Source of the DNA: Panacagrimonas sp.
Lineage (GTDB): Bacteria > Pseudomonadota > Gammaproteobacteria > Nevskiales > Nevskiaceae
DNA: 64,000 bases
Reading direction: 5' to 3'
Assembly: GCF_020697055.1 (NCBI RefSeq)
Contig: NZ_JAJFBP010000028.1
Location: 1 to 64,000, forward strand
The notes beneath the pieces were generated by a model, which was given only the letters and a program-made list of their open reading frames with translations, made no database searches and had not been told where the DNA came from. Positions 17,215 to 27,531 of the stretch are shown here, piece by piece. Position 1 is the stretch's first letter, and the number at the start of each line of letters is the position of its first letter. Made by a program: the position numbers and the translations under genes.

Positions 17215-17763
17215 CTACGGCCGATCGTGCTTCCACGACGCTTCGGTCGCGCCATCCGCACGACCGAGCACCCGAGCGACCACGAACAAATAATCCGACA
17301 GCCGGTTGAGCAGCTTCATGACCGGCGCGTTCACCGGCTCGACCGCGTGCAGCGCCCACACCGCGCGCTCGGCACGACGCGCGACGGTTCGCGCGACGTG
17401 GCACGCGGCCGTCGCCGGACTGCCGCCGGGCATGATGAAGTCCTTGAGCGGCGGCAGCGTCTCGTTGAGATCGGCCAGCGCCTGGTCGAAGCCGAGTACG
17501 TCGTCGTCCTTGACCAGCTGCCCGCCCGGCCACGACAGCTCGCCGCCGAGGTTGAACAGCAGCTGCTGCGTGCTGGTGAGCTTGGTGCGGACCTCGTCGG
17601 GCAGCGTATGCGTGAGCACGACGCCGATCTGCGAGTTGAGCTCGTCCACGTCGCCCATCGCGCACACGCGAAGGTGCTGCTTGGGCACGCGCGAGCCGTC
17701 GGTCAGGCCGGTGGTGCCGGCATCACCGGTGCGCGTCGCGATCTTGCTGAGTCGATGTCCCAT
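17215..17763 (-). CDS. Cob(I)alamin adenosyltransferase, PduO/MMAB type
   Basis: The 182-residue enzyme transfers adenosyl from ATP to cob(I)alamin to make coenzyme B12. Family motifs are an N-terminal KIATRTGDAGTTGL nucleotide loop (residues 7-20), the VDELNSQIG helix, LFNLGGEL near residue 70 and the C-terminal LNRLSDYLFVVAR helix with the conserved Asp. It starts 22 bases after the btuB stop and is therefore most likely cotranscribed with it under the cobalamin riboswitch. It converges on btuF with 13 bases between. Confidence 0.93.
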   Translation of the reverse strand: MGHRLSKIATRTGDAGTTGLTDGSRVPKQHLRVCAMGDVDELNSQIGVVLTHTLPDEVRTKLTSTQQLLFNLGGELSWPGGQLVKDDDVLGFDQALADLNETLPPLKDFIMPGGSPATAACHVARTVARRAERAVWALHAVEPVNAPVMKLLNRLSDYLFVVARVLGRADGATEASWKHDRP

Positions 17764-17785
17764 GGGGGTCGTCTTTTCCGTTGCG

Positions 17786-19810
17786 TCACCAAGCATAGGA
17801 CAGCGTGAGGCGGCCGTTGGCTCCCGGCGACGGGTAGTACGCCGGAACTTCCTCCGGAATGAAGTCCGGCGGCGGGAACAGCGTGACGCTGCCGCCGTAC
17901 TCGGTGTAGTCGCGGTCGAACACGTTGTTGACGCGCAGGCGCACGGCCCACGGCCCGTGCGTCCAGCGAACGCTGGTGTTGACCAGCCCGTATCCGCCCA
18001 TGTCGTCGAGCGTGTTGTCGAAATCGCCGCCGAAGGGGCGCTGCCCGATGCCCTGGAATTCGAGGAACAACTCCCAATCCGCCATGGCCTGCCAGGTCGC
18101 CGACACCGACCCTTGCGCGTTCGCCACCAGCGGCACGTCATTGCCCTTGAACGCGCCGCTGCGCACTTCGGTGTCGACGTAGCGCGCCGAGGCGGCCACC
18201 GTGAGCCGGGGCAGCAGGGGCCAGCGCACGCCCAGCGTCGCGCCATCGCGGCGCGTTCGATCGAGGTTGATGTTCAGGAAGTTGACGCTGTCGAAGACGA
18301 TCTCGTTCTTCAGATCGAGACGATAGGCCGACAGGTCGATCGCGACCGCACCGATGTGCCACTCGCCACCGATTTCCTTCGACCAGCCGGCCTGCGTGTC
18401 GAGCAGCACCGAGGCCGGTCCGCCGAAGGGAACGGCCGACGTGATCTCGTCGATCTTCGCGTAGCGGAAATTGCGGTCGCCGCGCACGTACAGGCGCAGC
18501 GAGTCGATCGGACGCCAGGCCAATCCCGCGCCTCCGCCGATCCGGTGATCGCCGTAGTTCTCACCTTCGGTGAAAGTGAAATCGTCACGCACCTCGCCAT
18601 CCAGGTCCGAATAGCGCGCGCCTGCCGTCACCTCCAGCCGTCCAGGCAGCGGCACCGTGACCTGCGAGTAGCCGTCGAGCTGATCCTGACGTCCTCGCGA
18701 TTGGCCGATGGGCGAGACCAGGATGTAGTCGCCACGCTGCGCATCGGCGCCGAGCGTGAATGTGCCCTCGCCCCAGGGCGTGGCGATCGCCCGCGTCACG
18801 CGCGGATTGAACGAGCCCTGCTTGCGATCCTGGATCGAATCGTCCGACGACGCGCCGCTGACGAAGCTGATGCGGAAGTTGCCGTCGGTGCGCCGCCACG
18901 TGCCTTCGGCCAGCGCGCGCCATGCGCCGAAGGTCTGCTCGGCTCCGATCCGATAGCTCTGCGTCAGCGTGTCGGAATAGTCGGTGGCGAACTGCGGCAG
19001 CACCTGGCGACGATCCTCGCGCACGTCGTCGGCGAACAGTGCGCCGGGCGTCAACAGGTCCTCGTCGGTCATTCCAGCTTCCGCGAACACCAGTCCGCGG
19101 GCATGGTTCCAGTCGACGCGACCGAGCACGTTGCCGTAGCGGGTGTCGTTGTGGTCGCGGTAGTTGTCGGACTCGCGTGTCTCGCCGCTCAGGCGCCAGC
19201 CGAAATCGCCGATGCGATCACCCAGTCGCGCGCGCACGCCGAAAGCGTCGTAGCTGCCGCCGTCGGCCTCGATTGCATACGTTCGCTTGCCCGGCGTGCG
19301 CGTGATGATGTTGATGACGCCGCCGACGGCCTGATCGCCGTACAGCGCGCCGCCGCTGCCCTGCAGGATCTCGATGCGCTCGACGTCCTTGAGCGGAATG
19401 CTGTTGAGATCGGCGGGCGTGATGTCGGTGTTGTTGAGCCGACGGCCGTCGACCAGCACGAGCGTATTGGCGTTGGCGGTGTCGCCGAAGCCGCGCGCGT
19501 CGACCGTCGCGCGAGAGCCGTCGCCGTACAGGTCGTTGACCTGCACGAAGCTGGTCAGGCGCAGCACCTCGGTGATGTGCGAGGCGCCGCTGGACCTGAT
19601 CTGCTCCTGGTCGATCACCACCACGCCGGCCGGCGCGAGATTGCGCTCCTGCGGCGTGCGCGTGCCGATCACCACGACGGTGGGCAGCGACGTGGACGCC
19701 GCCGCCACTTCGATCGGGGCCGCGGGTTGGGCGACGGCCAGCGTCGCAGGCAGCCCGAGGGCGAGCAGCAGGGGCGCGCCGCCGGCGCGGACGAGGGTGT
19801 GGCGTTTCAT
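17786..19810 (-). CDS. btuB: TonB-dependent outer membrane receptor, vitamin B12 (BtuB-like)
   Basis: The 674-residue protein has a signal peptide (to about residue 28), a TonB box-like VVVIGTR stretch, a plug domain (EVLRLTSFVQVN, LVDGRRLNN, VERIEILQGSGGALYGDQAVGGVINIIT) and a beta-barrel that ends in aromatic Tyr-Ala-Trp. The general family is certain. The B12 ligand is inferred from the cobalamin riboswitch directly upstream and the adenosyltransferase gene directly downstream. The ATG at 19810 sits 74 bases after the riboswitch B12 box, leaving room for the expression platform. Confidence 0.9.
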   Translation of the reverse strand: MKRHTLVRAGGAPLLLALGLPATLAVAQPAAPIEVAAASTSLPTVVVIGTRTPQERNLAPAGVVVIDQEQIRSSGASHITEVLRLTSFVQVNDLYGDGSRATVDARGFGDTANANTLVLVDGRRLNNTDITPADLNSIPLKDVERIEILQGSGGALYGDQAVGGVINIITRTPGKRTYAIEADGGSYDAFGVRARLGDRIGDFGWRLSGETRESDNYRDHNDTRYGNVLGRVDWNHARGLVFAEAGMTDEDLLTPGALFADDVREDRRQVLPQFATDYSDTLTQSYRIGAEQTFGAWRALAEGTWRRTDGNFRISFVSGASSDDSIQDRKQGSFNPRVTRAIATPWGEGTFTLGADAQRGDYILVSPIGQSRGRQDQLDGYSQVTVPLPGRLEVTAGARYSDLDGEVRDDFTFTEGENYGDHRIGGGAGLAWRPIDSLRLYVRGDRNFRYAKIDEITSAVPFGGPASVLLDTQAGWSKEIGGEWHIGAVAIDLSAYRLDLKNEIVFDSVNFLNINLDRTRRDGATLGVRWPLLPRLTVAASARYVDTEVRSGAFKGNDVPLVANAQGSVSATWQAMADWELFLEFQGIGQRPFGGDFDNTLDDMGGYGLVNTSVRWTHGPWAVRLRVNNVFDRDYTEYGGSVTLFPPPDFIPEEVPAYYPSPGANGRLTLSYAW

Positions 19811-19883
19811 GTCGGGCTCCCGCGTCCACGTCCCCGTGGCCGCAACCGATGAGATGCTTGCAATGCCGGCTCGCGCCGGGTCT

Positions 19884-20045
19884 GTGCAGGCCGGTCTCCG
19901 GGCTCATGGGCGATTCGGTGGCGCCTTCCCGGGTTCGTTGTTCGAACCCAGTGGCGTGTGGCCACGTCTTCCCAATTACCGTTGCGGGGGCAGCGTCCGC
20001 TTTGCACGGACTTCCCGTTTAATGCCGCGTCGCTCGCGTTCTACG
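19884..20045 (-). promoter_or_regulatory. Cobalamin (B12) riboswitch
   Basis: On the minus strand the conserved core runs from 20016 to 19976: GGGAAGTCCGTGCAAAGCGG, then the CGCTGCCCCCGCAACGGTAA element. It ends with the B12 box AGCCCGGAGACCGGCCTG at 19904-19887. Spacing and order are those of the class-I cobalamin riboswitch. It precedes btuB, so B12 should shut down synthesis of the receptor and probably of the adenosyltransferase. The boundary positions are approximate. The gap 19811-20142 contains nothing else I recognise. Confidence 0.95.
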
Positions 20046-20142
20046 TCGATCGTTACGGCACACCTGCGCCCGCCATGGTACGCGTTCGACCGGCGCGCGG
20101 CAGTGGCGCGCCCGGTCATGCGACGCGAGAGATTTGGCGACC

Positions 20143-21165
20143 CTACCCCTGCGGTGGGGGCGCGAGCGTCGACAGCGGCCAGCGCGGCGTCGTGAACAGC
20201 GGTCCGTCCGGTGGACGTCCTTCGCGATGCCGGATCCAGCCGGCGCACGCGATCATCGCGGCGTTGTCGGTGCAGAACTCGGCGCGCGGGAAGAACAGCG
20301 AGATCCCGAGCTGCTCGCAGCGCGCGCGCAGCTTGGCGCGCAGGCGCAGGTTGGCGCCGACGCCGCCGGCCACGATCAGCGTCCGATGGCCGGTCTGGGC
20401 CAGGGCGCGCTCGCACTTGATCGTCAGCGTGTCGGTCACGGCTTCTTCGAACCCGCGCGCGAGGTCCGCCCGACCCACGTCGTCGCGCGCGCGCGGCATC
20501 GCCACCAGCACCGCGGTCTTGAGCCCGCTGAAGCTGAAGTCCAGGCCCGGTCGATCGGTCATCGGCCGCGGGAACTTGAACACGCCGGGTTGGCCGCGTT
20601 CGGCCAGTCGCGCCAGGTGCGGGCCGCCGGGATAGGGCAGGCCCAGCAGCTTGGCGGTCTTGTCGAACGCTTCGCCGACGGCGTCGTCGAGGCTCTCGCC
20701 CAGCAGCGTGTAGCGACCGACGCCTTCGACCGCGATCAGCAGCGTATGGCCGCCCGAGACCAGCAGCGCCGTGAACGGAAACTGCGGCGCCGGCGATTCC
20801 AGCATCGGGGCCAGCAGATGCCCTTCCATGTGATGCACCGGGATCAGCGGCAGGCCGTGCGCGGTGGCGATGCCGGCGCCGACCGCCGCGCCGACCATCA
20901 GCGCGCCGATCAATCCCGGTCCGGCCGTGTAGGCGACCCCGTCGAGGTCGCCGAAGCCGATTCCGGCCGCAGCCAGCGTTTCGCGCAGCAGCGGGGCCAC
21001 GCGGGCCACGTGGTCGCGCGACGCGAGCTCGGGAACCACGCCGCCGTAGCGGGCATGCAGGTCGACCTGCGAGTGCAGGCGATGCGCCAGCAGGCCGCGA
21101 TCGCCGTCGTAAACGGCGCAGGCGGTCTCGTCGCAGGAGGTTTCGATGCCGAGAATGGTGGGCAT
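20143..21165 (-). CDS. tsaD: tRNA N6-adenosine threonylcarbamoyltransferase subunit
   Basis: The 340-residue protein is TsaD/Gcp, which with TsaB, TsaE and TsaC makes t6A37 on ANN-decoding tRNAs. It opens with [18 protein letters not shown] and contains the metal-binding HHMEGH motif near residue 111, [23 protein letters not shown] and the C-terminal [10 protein letters not shown]. Length is normal. The ATG at 21165 was chosen because it directly precedes the conserved strand. It diverges from rpsU across 134 bases, as commonly seen in gammaproteobacteria. Confidence 0.97.
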   Translation of the reverse strand: MPTILGIETSCDETACAVYDGDRGLLAHRLHSQVDLHARYGGVVPELASRDHVARVAPLLRETLAAAGIGFGDLDGVAYTAGPGLIGALMVGAAVGAGIATAHGLPLIPVHHMEGHLLAPMLESPAPQFPFTALLVSGGHTLLIAVEGVGRYTLLGESLDDAVGEAFDKTAKLLGLPYPGGPHLARLAERGQPGVFKFPRPMTDRPGLDFSFSGLKTAVLVAMPRARDDVGRADLARGFEEAVTDTLTIKCERALAQTGHRTLIVAGGVGANLRLRAKLRARCEQLGISLFFPRAEFCTDNAAMIACAGWIRHREGRPPDGPLFTTPRWPLSTLAPPPQG

Positions 21166-21299
21166 CCGCACAGTTTCCGGGCTGACGGGCTTGCTTTCCA
21201 GCCGCCTCGGGGCTTGGCGAAGGCTGCGGCTTTGCAATCGGGCGGTTCGGGGCTTAGCATCTGCGCCCTTTTTCCCTCCGCCGGGAGCTCCGCTTTCAT

Positions 21300-21515
21300 A
21301 TGCCTGCCGTCCGCGTCCGCGAAAACGAACCCTTCGAAGTTGCCCTGCGCCGGTTCAAGCGCACCTGTGAGAAGGCCGGCGTCCTGACCGACGTCCGCAA
21401 GAAGGAGTTCTTCGAGAAGCCCAGCATGGAGCGCAAGCGCAAGCGTGCGGCAGCGGTGAAGCGTCAGCAGAAGCGGGTTTCGCGCGACGTCACGCGGCGT
21501 ACCCGTCTGTACTGA
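21300..21515 (+). CDS. rpsU: Ribosomal protein bS21
   Basis: The 71-residue basic protein matches bS21 over its whole length ([30 protein letters not shown]). It sits at the head of the conserved macromolecular synthesis cluster with yqeY, dnaG and rpoD, tying ribosome, primase and sigma factor synthesis together. The last five codons and stop form one arm of an 18-base perfect inverted repeat. This could uncouple rpsU from the downstream genes, as the attenuator does in Escherichia coli. Confidence 0.97.
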   Translation: MPAVRVRENEPFEVALRRFKRTCEKAGVLTDVRKKEFFEKPSMERKRKRAAAVKRQQKRVSRDVTRRTRLY

Positions 21516-21544
21516 CGGTCGCCCGCGCCCGTCAGTACAGACGG
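21499..21544 (+). terminator. 18-base perfect inverted repeat overlapping the rpsU stop
   Basis: Bases 21499-21516 and 21527-21544 are exact reverse complements with a ten-base loop. The left arm includes the final Thr-Arg-Leu-Tyr codons and TGA of rpsU. No T-run follows, so it may be a partial terminator, an RNase-processing site or a stabiliser. A further 8-base stem lies at 21566-21573/21585-21592. Confidence 0.7.
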
Positions 21545-21609
21545 GTGCGCCTGTTCATCACTTTCAAACTCCGTCTCGCTTCGCTCGACGGAGTCCTCAG
21601 AAGTTGAAG

Positions 21610-22056
21610 ATGTCTGAGCTCAAGAGCCGGGTCCTCGAAGACATCAAGAGCGCCATGAAGGCCGGTGAGAAAGACCGGCTCTCCGTGCTGCGCATGCTGT
21701 CCTCCGAGATCAAGAATCGCGAGGTCATCGACGCCATCGAGATCACCGACGCGGTGGTCATCGCCTCGATCGAGAAGATGGTCAAACAGCGCCGGGACTC
21801 GGAGAACCAGTACCGCAACGGCGGTCGTCCCGAGCTCGCCGACAAGGAAGCGGCCGAGATCGGCGTGCTGATGGGCTACCTCCCGCAGCAGCTCACCGCG
21901 GACGAGATCGATGCGCTGATCACCCGGGCGGTGGCCGAGACCGGCGCCCAGGGCGCCAAGGACATGGGCAGGCTGATGGCCTGGCTCAAGCCCAAGGTCG
22001 CGGGCAAGACCGACATGGGCAAGCTGTCGGGGCTGATCAAGGCGAAGTTGGGATAG
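21610..22056 (+). CDS. GatB/YqeY-domain protein
   Basis: The 148-residue protein consists only of the YqeY domain related to the tRNA-binding tail of the GatB amidotransferase subunit. Conserved stretches are KDRLSVLRMLSSEIKNREV, MVKQRRDSENQYRNGGRPELADKE and the GRLMAWLKPKVAGKTDMGKL end. It lies between rpsU and dnaG as in many proteobacteria; a role in tRNA-dependent amidation or tRNA handling is suspected but not proven. The ATG at 21610 gives the standard length; a TTG at 21604 is in frame but less likely. Confidence 0.9.
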   Translation: MSELKSRVLEDIKSAMKAGEKDRLSVLRMLSSEIKNREVIDAIEITDAVVIASIEKMVKQRRDSENQYRNGGRPELADKEAAEIGVLMGYLPQQLTADEIDALITRAVAETGAQGAKDMGRLMAWLKPKVAGKTDMGKLSGLIKAKLG

Positions 22057-22061
22057 CGGCG

Positions 22062-22166
22062 TCAGGCGTTGGGCGGTAGGCGTTAGGCGTTAGGATGGAT
22101 GCGCGCCCACCGTCATTCCGTTCACGCCCAAAGCGAGCGCAGCGCGCGTCCCAACGCCTAACGCCT
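22062..22166. repeat. GGCGTTAGGCGTT repeat block before dnaG
   Basis: Short tandem copies of GGCGTTAG (22062-22094) and an imperfect inverted copy (22149-22166) flank about 55 bases. Together they can fold into a long hairpin just before the dnaG start, where they could affect dnaG expression relative to yqeY. No promoter is clearly visible within. Confidence 0.5.
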
Positions 22167-22173
22167 GCTTCCC

Positions 22174-23919
22174 ATGTCCGGCCGCATCCCCCAAAGCTTC
22201 ATCCAGGACCTCCTCTCGCGCGCGGACATCGTCGAGGTGGTCGGCTCGCGCATCGAGCTCAAGCGCGCCGGTCGCGAGTTCAAGGCGTTGTCACCGTTCA
22301 CCAACGAGAAATCGCCTTCGTTCTACGTCTCGCCCGCCAAGCAGTTCTATCACTGCTTCTCCTCGGGGAAGAGCGGCAACGCGATCGGCTTTCTGATGGA
22401 GTACGACCGGCTTAGCTTTGTCGAAGCGGTCGAGGAACTGGCGGGACGCCTCGGTATCGAGGTGCCGCGCGAAGGGGGGCAGTTCGAGCGCTTGGTGCTT
22501 GAGGGTCCGCTCGACGCGCTGGCCGCCGCGCAGCGCTTTTTTTCCGATCAGCTGCGCAAGCATCAGCCGGCGATCGACTACCTGAAGAAGCGCGGCGTCG
22601 GCGGCGAGACCGCCAAGACCTTCGGCATCGGCTTCGCCCCCGATTCCTGGGATGCGCTGGCGCACTTCTTCGACGATCCCGCTCACGCGATCGAAGCGGG
22701 CCTGCTGCGCAAGAAGGAAGAAACGGGCCGCGTCTTCGACGTATTCCGGAACCGCGTGATGTTCCCGATCCGCGACACGCGCGGACGGGTCATCGCGTTC
22801 GGCGGGCGTACGCTCGCCGACGATCCGGCCAAGTACCTGAACTCCCCCGAGACCGCGCTGTTCCACAAGGGTCGCAACCTGTTCGGTCTGTTCGAGGCCA
22901 AGCAGTCGCGCAAGAGCGCGCTGCCGCACCTGATCGTCGTCGAGGGCTACATGGACACCGTGATGCTGGCGCAGCACGGCATCCGCGAAGTCGTCGCGAC
23001 GCTGGGCACCGCCACGACGCGCGAGCACCTGACGCTGCTGTTCAAGTCCACCTCCAAGGTCGTGTTCTGCTTCGACGGCGATCGCGCCGGCCGCTCGGCG
23101 GCATGGCGTGCGTTGGAGCAGGCGTTGCCGGAGATCGACGAGAAGCGCGAGTGCGTCTTCATGTTCCTGCCCGACGGCCACGACCCGGACACGCTGGTGC
23201 AGGAGATCGGCGCCGAGGCATTCGGCAAGCTGATCGAGCAGGCGCAGCCGCTGTCGGCGTTCCTGATCGGCGAGCTGGGCAAGCAGGCGAACCTGGGCAC
23301 GCTGGACGGGCGCGCCAAGCTCGCGGGCCTGGCCATGCCGCACCTGGCGAAGATGAAGGACAGTCCGCTGCGCAGCCTGCTGATCGACGAGCTCGCGCGT
23401 CTGACGCGCCTGCGCCGCGAGGAATTCGGGCCGGCGGCCAGCGGGATATCGGAGCCCGCGCCGGCCTTCACGTCCCAGCGGCGCCTGCCCGCCGAACCCG
23501 GTGCGGTGCGCGCGATCAAGCGCGCGCTGCAGCTGCTGCTCGAGCGCCCCGATCTCGCCGACCGCGTTGGCGAGATCGAGCTGCTGGCCGAATCGGGCAT
23601 GCCCGGCATCGGCATGCTGGTGGAGGCCATCGAGTTCTTCCACGAGAACCAGGCCGCGCACGGCGGTCAGCTGCACGAGTACTGGCGCGGCACGCCCAAG
23701 GCCGCCGCGCTGGAGCGGATCGGGCCGCTCACGCCGCCGCTGGACGACGTGGGGATTGAACGCGAGTTCGCCGACGCCATTACTCACCTGCGTCAAAAAG
23801 CCCTCAAAGCTCGTATCCAGGGGCTCTTGGATGAGGCCCAGGTACGGACCTTGTCCAAGGCCGAAACCGCGGAGATCGAGCATCTCACCCGACAACTCTC
23901 AAACCGGCCTGCGGTCTGA
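22174..23919 (+). CDS. dnaG: DNA primase with degenerate zinc finger
   Basis: The 581-residue protein is a full-length DnaG: N-terminal zinc-binding-type domain (1-100), RNA polymerase core with TOPRIM (EGYMDTVMLAQHG near 252, FDGDRAGRSA near 301) and a helicase-binding C-terminal domain. In E. coli the CHC2 zinc ligands are C40, H43, C61 and C64. Here the aligned positions are S40, T43, C61 and S64 (LSPFTNE, YHCFSSGK), so a zinc ion cannot be held in the usual way. The surrounding fold residues are kept, so this is substitution rather than decay. I recall similar ligand loss in some Bacteroidetes primases. The gene is otherwise intact and essential. Confidence 0.96.
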   Translation: MSGRIPQSFIQDLLSRADIVEVVGSRIELKRAGREFKALSPFTNEKSPSFYVSPAKQFYHCFSSGKSGNAIGFLMEYDRLSFVEAVEELAGRLGIEVPREGGQFERLVLEGPLDALAAAQRFFSDQLRKHQPAIDYLKKRGVGGETAKTFGIGFAPDSWDALAHFFDDPAHAIEAGLLRKKEETGRVFDVFRNRVMFPIRDTRGRVIAFGGRTLADDPAKYLNSPETALFHKGRNLFGLFEAKQSRKSALPHLIVVEGYMDTVMLAQHGIREVVATLGTATTREHLTLLFKSTSKVVFCFDGDRAGRSAAWRALEQALPEIDEKRECVFMFLPDGHDPDTLVQEIGAEAFGKLIEQAQPLSAFLIGELGKQANLGTLDGRAKLAGLAMPHLAKMKDSPLRSLLIDELARLTRLRREEFGPAASGISEPAPAFTSQRRLPAEPGAVRAIKRALQLLLERPDLADRVGEIELLAESGMPGIGMLVEAIEFFHENQAAHGGQLHEYWRGTPKAAALERIGPLTPPLDDVGIEREFADAITHLRQKALKARIQGLLDEAQVRTLSKAETAEIEHLTRQLSNRPAV

Positions 23920-24006
23920 ATAGCTGGTTTCCTGGACCGTCCCTCCCGTAAAATGCGCAGTTCTTCGCGACACTCCCCGGACTCCGGTCCGTTCGACAGG
24001 CCGATC

Positions 24007-25863
<1,857 letters not shown>

Positions 25864-25880
25864 CGCACCTCCGATGTGAG

Positions 25881-25908
25881 AAAAGGCCCCGCAACGCGGG
25901 GCCTTTTT
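25881..25908 (+). terminator. rpoD intrinsic terminator
   Basis: A 12-base stem (25881-25892 with 25896-25907) with a three-base AAC loop runs into five Ts (25904-25908), 17 bases after the rpoD stop. Confidence 0.96.
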
Positions 25909-25928
25909 GTTGGAGTGAAAAGCGATCG

Positions 25929-26000
25929 AACGCAAAGGCGCAGGGGTCGCAAAGGATCTTGCGATTTTTTTCCTTTGCGTCCTTTGCGCCTTCGCGTTGA
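25929..26000. repeat. CGCAAAGG inverted repeat (family D)
   Basis: Direct CGCAAAGG copies on the left are mirrored by CCTTTGCG copies on the right, forming a long imperfect hairpin. A cleaner copy with 21-base perfect arms is at 33358-33438. Confidence 0.6.
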
Positions 26001-26024
26001 AGGTCTTTTTCTTGTCCCGGTCGG

Positions 26025-26133
26025 CCCCTCACCCCCCTCTCCCCGCCCGCGGGGAGAAGGAGTGCGGAGATGCTGGCGGCGGACATACCCCTCTCCCCCG
26101 CGAGAGCGGGAGAGGGGCGGGGGTGAGGGGCCC
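26025..26133. repeat. Large palindromic repeat (family B)
   Basis: Outer arms (CCCCTCACC... and ...GGTGAGGGG) enclose two inner CTCTCCCCG/CGGGGAGA-type hairpins. It separates the rpoD transcript end from a pseudogene and matches the layout at 4459-4528 and 34639-34743. Confidence 0.7.
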
Positions 26134-26166
26134 GTCCGCGCTTGGATCCTTTGCGGCTTCTCGAGG

Positions 26167-26578
26167 TCAGGGCAACCAGACGCTCACCCGCAGCCGCTGC
26201 GGCGAGCGGAATTCGGGCAGCGGCGTCCAGGCGATCCGCGTCGCCCCCCGCAGAGTCCGGGAAATCGCGTGGACCGAAGGGCCGATCTGGGATTGGTGGC
26301 AGGACATCATGTTCGCCAACGACGGCGCGAAGCATCACCGCCTGCGCGGCCTGGTGAACAAGGCGTTCGCGGCGCACAGCGTCGTCGCGCAGGTGCTTGC
26401 CATCCTTGAGCAGGGCGTGAACGTCGTCGTACCGGAGGAAGGCGCGCATCCCCAGCACGGTGGCCCATCGATGCCGGCGCATCGCGTCGTGGCAGGCCGG
26501 AATCTGCCCATCGCCGTGGAACGGCTGGGAATCGAGGGCGAGGGGACCTGAGGACGCAGCGGCATCAGAGGACGACAT
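26167..26578 (-). pseudogene. Cytochrome P450 remnant with internal deletion and inversion
   Basis: On the minus strand an ATG at 26578, with GGAGAG upstream, opens a P450-like N-terminus that contains GMRAFLRYDDVHALLKDGKH. This ends near 26385. The next part of the protein (GPIWDWWQDIMFANDG, HHRLRGLVNKAF) is read from the plus strand at about 26265-26375, that is, inverted. Further left, the minus strand again gives a P450-like C-terminus (IAWTPLPEFRSPQRL) ending with the stop at 26167. The I-helix, ExxR and heme-cysteine regions are missing. It is therefore a dead gene reduced to about 400 bases by a large deletion plus a small local inversion. Confidence 0.75.
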
Positions 26579-26716
26579 GGCGGTCTCTCCGGCGGGCTCC
26601 CGGATCGCGCGGTCCGGGCTGGGCGCGAGCGTACGCCCGCTCAGCAGGGCGGGCGCGGTCGCGGCGGCCCGGCCGGCTGTGATATGGGTTCGCCGCCCAA
26701 AAAACTCGGGGAGTCG

Positions 26717-27463
26717 ATGAAAACGCTCGCGATCTACAACGTCAAAGGCGGCGTGGGAAAGACCGCCGCGTCGGTGAACCTGGCCTATTTCGCCGCGGCC
26801 AGCGGCGTGAAGACGCTGGTCTGGGACCTGGATTCGCAGGCCGCTGCAAGCTGGTACCTGCACGGCGAACCGGCCGAGGCCAAGACCAAGAAGGTGTTGG
26901 CGGGCGAGACGCCGGTCGGTCGCCTGGTCAAGCGCACGCCGTACGAGAAGCTCGACGTCATTCCGGCGGATTTTTCCTACCGCTACCTGGACATCATGCT
27001 CAAGAAGGTCGAGCCGCCGCGCGAGGCGTTGCGCCGCCTGCTCAAGCCGTTCTCCGAGACCTATGCGCTGGCGGTGCTCGACTGCCCGCCGAGCCTGTCG
27101 CACCTGGCCGACAACGTGTTCACCGCGGCCGACCTCGTGCTGGTGCCGGTGGTGCCGACGTGGCTGAGCCTGCGCGCGTACGAACAGCTGCGCGATCACT
27201 TCAAGGCCGAAGGTTTTCCGGTGAAGAAGCTGCGTCCGTTCTACTCGATGGCCGACCGCCGTCGCGGACTGCACCGCGAACTGCTGGAGACCCCGCCCGA
27301 ACTGATGCAGCCACGCATGGAATCGGTGGTGCCGTATTCCTCGAGCGTCGAACGCATGGGCGAACGGCGCGCGCCGGTCGCGGCGTTCGCCGGTTCCGAC
27401 GATGCGGCGCTGATCGCCTACGCGGAGTTGTGGATCGAGACGGGGAAGGTGCTGGGTATGTGA
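26717..27463 (+). CDS. Solo ParA-family ATPase
   Basis: The 248-residue protein has the deviant Walker A motif KGGVGKT (residues 9-15), the WDLDSQA switch and the LDCPPSLS Walker B-like strand of ParA/Soj ATPases. The ATG at 26717 follows a GGGGAG ribosome site four bases upstream; the frame extends further but the conserved strand begins here. No ParB partner, parS site or chemotaxis/flagellar gene is adjacent, so the cargo is unknown. It could position a protein complex or a plasmid-derived element. The 3' end faces the purE-purK unit across a palindromic repeat. Confidence 0.87.
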   Translation: MKTLAIYNVKGGVGKTAASVNLAYFAAASGVKTLVWDLDSQAAASWYLHGEPAEAKTKKVLAGETPVGRLVKRTPYEKLDVIPADFSYRYLDIMLKKVEPPREALRRLLKPFSETYALAVLDCPPSLSHLADNVFTAADLVLVPVVPTWLSLRAYEQLRDHFKAEGFPVKKLRPFYSMADRRRGLHRELLETPPELMQPRMESVVPYSSSVERMGERRAPVAAFAGSDDAALIAYAELWIETGKVLGM

Positions 27464-27497
27464 TCGCCGGCTCGTTCCCGGGCTTCGCGGGGTACCC

Positions 27498-27531
27498 GGT
27501 CCGTAGCCCGGGCGCAGCCCGTGGACCGGCT
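27498..27531. repeat. GTAGCCCGGGCGCAGCCCG palindrome (family C)
   Basis: CCGGTCC and GGACCGG arms enclose GTAGCCCGGGCGCAGCCCGT in the gap between two converging genes. It resembles REP units of Lysobacterales and could end transcription from both sides. Confidence 0.6.

Noticed and set aside
17766-17785. Separate promoter for the adenosyltransferase
   Set aside because: The 22-base gap after btuB is too short for a promoter, and nothing resembling one is visible.
21241-21262. GG-N10-GC match upstream of rpsU
   Set aside because: It lacks the CAC of the -24 element. Such loose matches are common in this GC-rich sequence and rpsU is a housekeeping gene.
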